Below are positions 32,964-38,819 of a stretch of 41,364 nt of DNA, piece after piece. The notes beneath the pieces were generated by a model, which was not told the DNA's origin, searched no databases, and saw only the letters and a list, made by a program, of their open reading frames with translations. A program made the translations under genes and the position numbers. Origin of the DNA: a virus; IMG/VR virus record IMGVR_UViG_3300030331_003482, positions 1 to 41,364 of that record, one strand, 5' to 3'. Each line of letters starts with the position of its first letter. The first letter of the stretch is position 1.

Positions 32964-33112
32964 AAGTAAAAGCACCAAAAGGCTACCACTGGATGAAACA
33001 AAGATCCGGTGCACCAAAATTAATGAAAAACCCAAAAGGCGGTTATAAACCACATAAAGGAGGAAGTTTATCATTTAACTTCAAAATGCAAAAAGTTCAT
33101 GCCAAGAAGTAA
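32960..33112 (+). CDS. Small basic phage protein (KAPKGYHWM type)
   Basis: 50 residues: KVKAPKGYHWMKQRSG, then PKGGYKPHKGGSLSFNFKMQ and a KVHAKK end. I recall the APKGYHWM and YKPHKGA elements as a short conserved marine phage protein of unknown role. It has no cysteine, unlike its neighbours. The start lies inside the preceding stop (ATGA) and the last 14 bases overlap the next gene. Confidence 0.7.
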   Translation: MKVKAPKGYHWMKQRSGAPKLMKNPKGGYKPHKGGSLSFNFKMQKVHAKK

Positions 33113-33353
33113 GATAAAAGGCGGAGGTACTAAAAAAGTATGTCTACCTTATGCTAAATACAAAAGCATGAGTAAAGCTGAAAGGCAAAAAGTTATACGT
33201 GCTAAACGTACAGCTGCCGCTCAAGGTAAGTATAAAAGATCTAGTAAATCAAACGTAAAAGGTGCTCGTAAAAAAGGAGCAACACTACGTGATTGGTTTA
33301 AAAAAGAACGATGGGTTAACATCGCAAACGGCAAGCCTTGCGGGGCTAAATAA
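33099..33353 (+). CDS. Small basic two-cysteine protein (DUF5872-like)
   Basis: 84 residues, about a third Lys or Arg. It contains KKVCLPYAKYKSMSKAERQK, YKRSSKSNVKGARKKGATL and RDWFKKERWVNIANGKPCG. From memory this matches a DUF5872-type family seen in phages and some large DNA viruses of algae. Two Cys, near each end, could pair or bind metal. It is the last gene of the + strand block; the stop is the first part of the bidirectional terminator. Confidence 0.72.
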   Translation: MPRSKIKGGGTKKVCLPYAKYKSMSKAERQKVIRAKRTAAAQGKYKRSSKSNVKGARKKGATLRDWFKKERWVNIANGKPCGAK

Positions 33354-33382
33354 AAAAAGGGGCATAAGCCCCTATTTTTTTT
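33352..33382. terminator. Bidirectional terminator between converging gene blocks
   Basis: A run of seven A (33352-33358), stem AGGGGC (33358-33363), loop ATAA, stem GCCCCT (33368-33373), an A and a run of eight T (33375-33382). Read on either strand it is a GC stem followed by a U-tract, so it can stop both the late transcript and the nrdA transcript. It overlaps the stop codons of both flanking genes. Confidence 0.92.
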
Positions 33383-35102
33383 AACCATCACAACTCAAAC
33401 AATTTGGATCCATTGCTTGATCCGCTATGTCTCCTCTCAGTACCGATTCGGTACGCATATAATATAAAGTCTTAATACCCTTCTTCCAGGCTTCTAAATG
33501 TATTTTATTAATCCATTTAGGATCTACCTGTGCAGGAAAAGCTAAGTTTAAACTTACGGCTTGATCTATATATTGTTGCCTTATGCCAGCCTGATTAACT
33601 AACTCTAGCTGATTTATTTCCTTGAAAGTTTTGAATACTTCTTTGATTGGTATGTCGTGATCTCCCAATGTAATTTTCTCTAATTGTTTTATACCTTGTA
33701 TTGAACCACCGTCTTTCAAAATTTGATCCCATATTTTATCTTTATTTAAATTATGTTCTTCTAATACTTCGACCAAAGTAGGGTTTTTACGTATAAACGT
33801 ACCCTTCGCACTTTGATCCGTAAATACATTAGCAGCCCATGGCTCGATTCCTGGGCTAATATTGCCAGCAAGTTTTGAATTAGAAACGGTAGGTGCAATA
33901 GCACGAAGGTGAGTATTACGGAATCCGGTACCCACACACCATAGCGGCTCACCATACGTCTCTGCAAGCGCCATACTAGCTCTTTCGCTTTCAATTTTAA
34001 TCTGACTAAAAATCCTTCTTGTTTCATATTGTGCTAGTAATCCTTCAAAAGGAAAACCTTTTTGCTGTAGATATGTGTGCCAGCCTAAAACACCTAAACC
34101 AAGTGCTCTACCTTTTTCTGCAGATCTTACAGCGTTTTCAAAGCCTCTTCTATTTTTGGCTTTCTGTATAAACTCTTCTAACACGCCATCTAAAAACCAT
34201 ATACTATCGTATATTAAGTTTGAGTCTTTCCACTCGTGATATTTAGCTAGATTTAAACTAGATAAACAACATACAAAACTATGATTTTCATCTGTGTGTA
34301 AAACTATCTCTGAACATATGTTTGTCATAAACACTTTCAGAGCATTATCCTTATACATACTAGGATTTTGTTTGTTAACATTACCCTTAAACATAATATA
34401 AGGCTCACCAGTTGCTTTACGTTTTTGTAGTAATTTACCCCATTTACGCCTTGCAACTTTATCACCGTCTCTAAGTTTTCTCATAAACTTATCACCTATT
34501 ATAGTACATTGATGTAAGTTAAGTGATTGTCTATTTACATCACCCTTTGGTTCTCTTATTTCTAACCAATCTTCCCAATCTTTATGATCTATATTTAAGT
34601 TAACTGATGCAGCTCCTCTACGTACAGCACCTTGGTTAGTAGCTAGTATAGTTGAATCATATATCTTACAGAAAGGTACAACACCATCTGATGTACCATT
34701 CATTGTAATTTCTGCACCTGACGGTCTGATCTGATTTATACCAACACCAACTCCACCACCGTGTTTAGCTAATAGCATCATTTCTAGGTTTTTAGTTCCT
34801 ATGTCTAATATGCTATCAGCAACATCAATACCAAAGCAAGATATTGGTAATCCTCTTTCAGTTCCTGTATTTGACAACACTGGAGAGGCAAGACATAACC
34901 AGCCTTTCCATATGTAATCAAAAAACGTATCAGCCATTTCTGGCTTTTTTAAACGTCTAGCTACAGTTGTAGCTACACGCATATAAGCTTCTTTAGGTGT
35001 TTCGCCGTTATATAAATAACCACCTGTTATAGTTTTTTTATAAACATCTGCGTCTGCCCACTCTGGGTAATCAACGCCTTTCTTCCATCTATTACTCCAC
35101 AT
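33381..35102 (-). CDS. nrdA: Ribonucleotide reductase class I, large (alpha) subunit
   Basis: 573 residues from the ATG at 35102, six bases below the nrdB stop; a TTG four codons earlier lies across the nrdB stop and is rejected. Catalytic features: Cys89 in LPISCFG and Cys278/279 in FVCCLSS as the redox pair, Asn261-Cys263-Glu265 in NICSE around the thiyl radical, LYYMRTES as the radical-transfer tyrosine pair, and a C-terminal CLSC for re-reduction. The N-terminal ATP-cone of cellular enzymes (~760 residues) is absent, so the enzyme should lack dATP feedback inhibition, as in other phage enzymes. It reduces ribonucleotides for phage DNA synthesis together with NrdB. It ends in the convergent terminator. 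Confidence 0.95.
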   Translation of the reverse strand: MWSNRWKKGVDYPEWADADVYKKTITGGYLYNGETPKEAYMRVATTVARRLKKPEMADTFFDYIWKGWLCLASPVLSNTGTERGLPISCFGIDVADSILDIGTKNLEMMLLAKHGGGVGVGINQIRPSGAEITMNGTSDGVVPFCKIYDSTILATNQGAVRRGAASVNLNIDHKDWEDWLEIREPKGDVNRQSLNLHQCTIIGDKFMRKLRDGDKVARRKWGKLLQKRKATGEPYIMFKGNVNKQNPSMYKDNALKVFMTNICSEIVLHTDENHSFVCCLSSLNLAKYHEWKDSNLIYDSIWFLDGVLEEFIQKAKNRRGFENAVRSAEKGRALGLGVLGWHTYLQQKGFPFEGLLAQYETRRIFSQIKIESERASMALAETYGEPLWCVGTGFRNTHLRAIAPTVSNSKLAGNISPGIEPWAANVFTDQSAKGTFIRKNPTLVEVLEEHNLNKDKIWDQILKDGGSIQGIKQLEKITLGDHDIPIKEVFKTFKEINQLELVNQAGIRQQYIDQAVSLNLAFPAQVDPKWINKIHLEAWKKGIKTLYYMRTESVLRGDIADQAMDPNCLSCDG

Positions 35103-35107
35103 ATTAT

Positions 35108-36067
35108 TTACCAAATATTTTCGAAATCTTCTCCTTCGTTTGCTTTGCTGTAATCTGTCGGCCTAATAGCAAAAAAGTCAGTATGGGTATGACCACCAGT
35201 AAGATGATAAAACCAATCAAGGTTTTTTGCTGCTTTTTTGTCGTAGTCGAAGAGTTCTTTATATCCGAGCTCTTTAAGTTTTTCATTTGTTCTTCTTCTT
35301 ATAAATTGTTTTAAATCGTATTTAGTTAAATTTTCTAAATCACCCATTTCAAACATTTTATCTATATACTTTTCTTCTAGCTCTAACATTGTCATAGCAG
35401 CGTCTTCTATATGTGGTTGACAAGTTTTTCTAAGAAAATCTTTTTCTTCACACATATGGTTAAACAACCTACAACCCATTTTACTATGTAATGATTCATC
35501 TCTTACAGACCATTTCATTTGTTGACCAATGCCTTTAAGTAAATTGCGTAGCTGAAAACTATATAACACTGCGAAAGCAGAGTATAAACTAACACCTTCA
35601 GCAAAAGCGCTAAATACAGCTAATGATTTACCTATTTCAACAGGATCACTACCATCATAACTTACTAGATTATCAAATCGTTCAGCGGTTGCTGGCTCGT
35701 GTAAAAACGCTTCAAAGTTTTCAAGCCCGAGAGTTTCATTTAAATAACTATAAGCTACAGCGTGTATTGTTTCTTGACTTCCAAACATCATAGCCATTTG
35801 TTGTATTTCATGTTTAGGAAACCAACCTACAACTTTCTGAGTCCAGTAATCTGATACTGCACATTCAGTTTGAGCAAAGCCTAGTAGTATATTTCCTACT
35901 AAATTTTTTTCTGCATCAGTTAGTTTTTCGTTCCAGTCTTTTACGTCACCTGACATAGGTATTTCTGTGTGTAGCCAAAAAGCTTGAGCTTGTTTCAACC
36001 AACCCTCGTTATAATACTCAGGGTACTCAAAAGGTTTATATGCTATTCTGTTATCAAATAATCCCAT
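35108..36067 (-). CDS. nrdB: Ribonucleotide reductase class I, small (beta) subunit
   Basis: 319 residues. Metal ligands at family spacing: Glu68, Glu99, His102, Glu157, Glu191 and His194; radical Tyr106 is present in ETIHAVAY. The first ligand is Glu where E. coli R2 has Asp84; Glu here occurs in some subclasses. The C-terminal tail (EDFENIW) is acidic and aromatic as needed to dock on NrdA. It makes the tyrosyl or metal-based radical that starts catalysis in NrdA. nrdB precedes nrdA in one transcript, five bases apart. The metal (iron or manganese) cannot be told from sequence. Confidence 0.95.
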   Translation of the reverse strand: MGLFDNRIAYKPFEYPEYYNEGWLKQAQAFWLHTEIPMSGDVKDWNEKLTDAEKNLVGNILLGFAQTECAVSDYWTQKVVGWFPKHEIQQMAMMFGSQETIHAVAYSYLNETLGLENFEAFLHEPATAERFDNLVSYDGSDPVEIGKSLAVFSAFAEGVSLYSAFAVLYSFQLRNLLKGIGQQMKWSVRDESLHSKMGCRLFNHMCEEKDFLRKTCQPHIEDAAMTMLELEEKYIDKMFEMGDLENLTKYDLKQFIRRRTNEKLKELGYKELFDYDKKAAKNLDWFYHLTGGHTHTDFFAIRPTDYSKANEGEDFENIW

Positions 36068-36068
36068 A

Positions 36069-36218
36069 TTAATTGTATTGTAAGGTTAAACATATATCAA
36101 ATAAAAATATATAAAATACGTGATCTATTTTATTATTATCTACATCTGGATAATTTCTGTATCCAAATAAAAGCCCTGTAAATAATCCAAAGCTTAATTC
36201 CCATTTTTGTAGTTCCAT
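36069..36218 (-). CDS. Small conserved phage protein, unknown function
   Basis: 49 residues from the ATG at 36218; an upstream in-frame start at 36251 would overlap the next gene more. The sequence MELQKWELSFGLFTGLLFG and a C-terminal VFYIFLFDICLTLQ are patterns I recall from a short protein in cyanophages and marine phages. The ends are hydrophobic, which suggests membrane contact or a small beta-sheet. It lies one base upstream of nrdB, so it belongs to the same transcript. Function unknown. Confidence 0.65.
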   Translation of the reverse strand: MELQKWELSFGLFTGLLFGYRNYPDVDNNKIDHVFYIFLFDICLTLQYN

Positions 36219-36219
36219 A

Positions 36220-36360
36220 TTATCTTCCTTGTCCACGGTACTTAGGACCACTATAGTACTTACCGTGTTTTTGTTTTGTGTTTCTGTTTTTACTGTGAAC
36301 TCCTGGTCTTTTCTTTTTAGGTTTAAACCTATATGCTTGTAAGTTTAATCTTTTAGCCAT
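36220..36360 (-). CDS. Tiny basic protein ending in YRGQGR
   Basis: 46 residues, very basic: KRLNLQAYRFKPKKKRPGVH, then SKNRNTKQKHGKYYSGPKYR and a GQGR end. The RPGVHSKN and YRGQGR elements are ones I recall from a short conserved protein in Bacteroidota and marine phages. The start overlaps the preceding gene by eight bases. Probably nucleic-acid associated, by charge only. Confidence 0.65.
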   Translation of the reverse strand: MAKRLNLQAYRFKPKKKRPGVHSKNRNTKQKHGKYYSGPKYRGQGR

Positions 36361-36520
36361 TTAAGTTATATTTTTTAAATTTATCCATAAGCTCTTTCCA
36401 AAGTACTTTGCCTCTCATATCCCAACTCCATTTAACCCACTTATCAATTTGTCTTTCAGCATACTTACGTCTTGCTAATTGCTTTTCAACTTCTGTATTA
36501 ATCTTATTGTTTCGTCGCAT
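36353..36520 (-). CDS. Small charged helical protein, unknown function
   Basis: 55 residues from the ATG at 36520, inside the 3' end of the endonuclease gene, in another frame. The sequence ARRKYAERQIDKWVKWSWDM, then RGKVLWKELMDKFKKYNLNG, has an amphipathic, Trp-rich helix pattern. Not recognised. It is supported by the tight overlaps on both sides and by filling a gap that otherwise lacks a gene. Confidence 0.5.
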   Translation of the reverse strand: MRRNNKINTEVEKQLARRKYAERQIDKWVKWSWDMRGKVLWKELMDKFKKYNLNG

Positions 36521-36924
36521 TCTTTTTGATTTTGTGGTTTGTACAATGTAACATTAGGTAAATGTTCTTGCACGTACTTTTTAAACATCTTCCAACGTAA
36601 AGGAAAACTTTCATTTGCTCTACCTTTACATTCAATAATAAATCCCTTACCCATGAAGTCTGGTGTATAAGATATATTTAATATTTTTTTATTACCCCTA
36701 TCTTTATATTCACCTTTACCATTAGCGCATCTTTCATATGCTGAGGATTCGTAATCAAAACCTGGAAATATTTCGTATGTATGCCCTTCATAAACAGCTT
36801 GTATTCTAGCTTTTTTAAGAGCAACATGCATATACTTTTCCAAACCTGATGCAAAGGTTATCCCGTCGTAAGTAATTTTCTTACTTACAACAGGTCCTTT
36901 TTTTCTCCTAATTTTTCTTCTCAT
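36475..36924 (-). CDS. PD-(D/E)xK endonuclease, DUF1064-like
   Basis: 149 residues from the ATG at 36924; an earlier start at 36966 would overlap the preceding gene by 59 bases. Core motifs of a restriction-endonuclease fold: Glu29 in GLEKYM, Asp89 in SYTPDF, and Glu98-x-Lys100 in FIIECKG, followed by a helix FPLRWKMFKKY. The arrangement matches DUF1064 proteins of phages, thought to be junction resolvases or T7 endonuclease I analogues. The N-terminus is Arg/Lys-rich. In a replication operon it may resolve branches before packaging or degrade host DNA. Specificity cannot be read from sequence. Confidence 0.7.
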   Translation of the reverse strand: MRRKIRRKKGPVVSKKITYDGITFASGLEKYMHVALKKARIQAVYEGHTYEIFPGFDYESSAYERCANGKGEYKDRGNKKILNISYTPDFMGKGFIIECKGRANESFPLRWKMFKKYVQEHLPNVTLYKPQNQKECDETIRLIQKLKSN

Positions 36925-37132
36925 CCTCCAAACATTTTTTAGCAGCTTCAATGTACAACAGAGCATCCATTATCTCTTCTTGCACATCTGTTAAAAACAT
37001 ACATAAGCTTTTCTTACCTGTTTCTACTTCGTTACACATTGTTTGACCATATTTCTTTTGGCCAGTAATGCTACGATTATCCATCTTCCTTAGTACAGCT
37101 TGTACTATCTTATCTTTAGTTTTAATCTGCAT
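36908..37132 (-). CDS. Small all-helical protein, possibly MazG-related
   Basis: 74 residues from the ATG at 37132; a TTG three codons earlier is in frame but not preferred. The body reads VLRKMDNRSITGQKKYGQTM, then a helix with DVQEEIMDALLYIEAAKKC. The R-S-x-x-G-x-K-K-Y-G and E-E-I-M-D-A-L-x-Y elements recall short phage proteins in or near the all-alpha NTP pyrophosphatase group. It overlaps the MazG fusion gene by 11 bases, so it may be a partner or remnant of a second NTPase domain. Activity is uncertain because the full EExxE...ExxD set is not present. Confidence 0.55.
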   Translation of the reverse strand: MQIKTKDKIVQAVLRKMDNRSITGQKKYGQTMCNEVETGKKSLCMFLTDVQEEIMDALLYIEAAKKCLEDEKKN

Positions 37133-37913
37133 CTTTAACAAATGTTCCGTTAACCATTTTACCCTTTCGTTTTGATATAACGTTGTAAGCCTCAGCTATA
37201 CAAGTTTCAATATGTACGTTGTTTAAATGAGCTAAATTAGTTAGTACTACAACCATATCACCAATAGCATCAATAACTTCTGCTTGATCTTTTTCTAGTG
37301 TAGCTTTAGCTAGCTCACCCATTTCTTCTTGTAATTTGATTAATTGAGTTTTAGCGTCACCCTTGTCATATATGCCTCTTTCATCAGCCCATTGTCTAAT
37401 AAGTTCAAACATTTTTAAAGGTTTTTTAGAGCATTTAACAACTTTAGTTTCTTTTGTATTAGTAAGGTTTTCAGCAAATACTGCAAAAGCCTTATTGTAC
37501 ACATATGATCTATCGTTGTTAAACATAGATGTTTTTACATTTTTCATTATCCAGTCTATTGTTCTTGGATTAATTATAAAATCACCGTGATCCGTTGTCC
37601 ATTCGTAGCCGATCATATCAAACAACCTGCCTTTTAATTTATCTACTGGACATGGAAAAGTAGTAGTTTGTTCAGTCACATTTAAGTCCATCATAGTTTT
37701 TCTATTTAAGTTTTTATAAGGTACCATATCTACTCGGTAGCCATATTCTCGTTGTAGTGTTCTTTCTTTAGCTGATATATAATCAACGTCTTCAGAACTT
37801 TCTAGTATTTCATATTCACTTGGTGAATAACCTTGTTGAACTGTGACCCGGTTATTAAGGTCACACGTTACGCCAATTTTTTTACCAGGAATATGATATA
37901 AATAATACATCAT
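37122..37913 (-). CDS. GIY-YIG-like domain fused to MazG-type NTP pyrophosphohydrolase
   Basis: 263 residues. Residues 3-67 resemble a GIY-YIG unit: YYLYHI for the first motif, KIGVT for YIG, Arg22 and Glu50 (AKERTL) as the usual catalytic pair; Lys12 replaces the Tyr of YIG, so cutting activity is uncertain. Residues ~85-160 are of unknown type. Residues ~168-250 are a MazG-type all-alpha domain with EE-x-x-E (196, 197, 200) and EVIDAIGD (Glu212, Asp215, Asp219), which bind Mg and cleave an NTP to NMP and PPi. T4 dCTPase and many phage dUTPases belong to this superfamily. It overlaps the thymidylate synthase-like gene by four bases (ATGA), so the two are made together. Confidence 0.75.
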   Translation of the reverse strand: MMYYLYHIPGKKIGVTCDLNNRVTVQQGYSPSEYEILESSEDVDYISAKERTLQREYGYRVDMVPYKNLNRKTMMDLNVTEQTTTFPCPVDKLKGRLFDMIGYEWTTDHGDFIINPRTIDWIMKNVKTSMFNNDRSYVYNKAFAVFAENLTNTKETKVVKCSKKPLKMFELIRQWADERGIYDKGDAKTQLIKLQEEMGELAKATLEKDQAEVIDAIGDMVVVLTNLAHLNNVHIETCIAEAYNVISKRKGKMVNGTFVKDAD

Positions 37914-38551
37914 AATTTATCGTTATAAATATGCATGTTATGTGCGTGGTGATAATACCAACCAACTGGTATTTTTAATCTCTCTGCAACTAATTTTTGT
38001 AACATACTAAAACAGTATTGATCGTTACAGAAACCGTACCAGAGATCATTAGAACGCATATAAACAGACATATTAAGTTTATCATCAACAATTGTAAATT
38101 GAACAGCATACGTACAAGGGGTATCTTTCTTGTATTTGTCATGCTCTTTACAATCGTATATACTAATAGCAGCGTGTCTAGTTTCTTTATGTTTTATTAA
38201 CTTTTTGATAACATACTCTAACTGATTTTCACGTTGCCACTGCCAACCATAATTGCTATTAACTTCGCCTTTATTGTTAGCCATTCGCACCCATATTGGT
38301 GGTATTTTACCATATATTGCTCCTAGCTTTCTAATACTATTGTCGCCTGATAAATACCATTGCCACTCAGCTTCAGCGTAATCAAGTTTCCAATTACGAT
38401 CTTCATTTGTTATAACATTGTCTAATGGTTTTTCAATAGTAAAGCCACAGTTAAATATAGCTTTAGTATTATCAAAATCAACACCATTTTTTATTATATA
38501 ATCCCAAAGATAATTGTATGCGTGATTAGCGTTGTAAAATTTATTTTCCAT
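37910..38551 (-). CDS. Thymidylate synthase-fold pyrimidine C5 transferase, dCMP hydroxymethylase-like
   Basis: 213 residues. All main active-site residues can be placed, mostly at E. coli ThyA numbering: nucleophile Cys146 in TPCTYA, Arg166 and Asp169 in RSNDLW, His207 and Tyr209 in MHIY; Glu62 and Trp87 match ThyA Glu58 and Trp80. The position of ThyA Asn177, which selects dUMP, is Asp177 (GFCND). T4 dCMP hydroxymethylase has Asp at this site, so the likely substrate is dCMP. The chain stops right after HIY, about 50 residues shorter than ThyA and lacking its closing C-terminus. It lies next to the MazG fusion. Product could be 5-hydroxymethyl-dCMP (water attack) or 5-methyl-dCMP. Confidence 0.75.
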   Translation of the reverse strand: MENKFYNANHAYNYLWDYIIKNGVDFDNTKAIFNCGFTIEKPLDNVITNEDRNWKLDYAEAEWQWYLSGDNSIRKLGAIYGKIPPIWVRMANNKGEVNSNYGWQWQRENQLEYVIKKLIKHKETRHAAISIYDCKEHDKYKKDTPCTYAVQFTIVDDKLNMSVYMRSNDLWYGFCNDQYCFSMLQKLVAERLKIPVGWYYHHAHNMHIYNDKL

Positions 38552-38819
38552 ATTTATTATAATAATATAATTGATATTCAGCTACCTTTTGCCATATTCT
38601 AACTCTACCATAAACTTCAGGTGTTGAACCTAATAATTTTCTATTAGGATATTTACCCTTTTCTATGTCTATATGCCATATAGGTTCTCTCCATTTAGCT
38701 TGTCTTGGTGTTATTATTATATCGTTTTCCATACACCAAAGTCTAGCTTCTTCCTCTTCAGCTGTACGAGTATAACTACCCATACCATACTTCTTATTCC
38801 CATGGAAGGCCGCCGTCAT
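38541..38819 (-). CDS. Small phage protein, unknown function
   Basis: 92 residues from the ATG at 38819, overlapping the primase-helicase end by 26 bases; an in-frame ATG at 38783 would give 80 residues and no overlap and may be the real start. The sequence RTAEEEEARLWCMENDIIIT and a C-terminal YQLYYYNKYGK recall short marine phage proteins with a W-x-I-x-I core (here IWHIDIEKG). It overlaps the next gene by 11 bases. No motif suggests an activity; it is placed in the replication block. Confidence 0.6.
   Translation of the reverse strand: MTAAFHGNKKYGMGSYTRTAEEEEARLWCMENDIIITPRQAKWREPIWHIDIEKGKYPNRKLLGSTPEVYGRVRIWQKVAEYQLYYYNKYGK

Noticed and set aside
35104-35286. Opposite-frame ORF with a membrane-like segment inside nrdB
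   Set aside because: It lies fully within nrdB coding sequence for the C-terminal part and has no leader or neighbour relationship; the hydrophobic stretch is a by-product of frame shift.
37910-38551. Plain thymidylate synthase annotation
   Set aside because: The Asn177-to-Asp change and the missing C-terminus do not fit a standard dUMP methylase; kept as dCMP hydroxymethylase-like.
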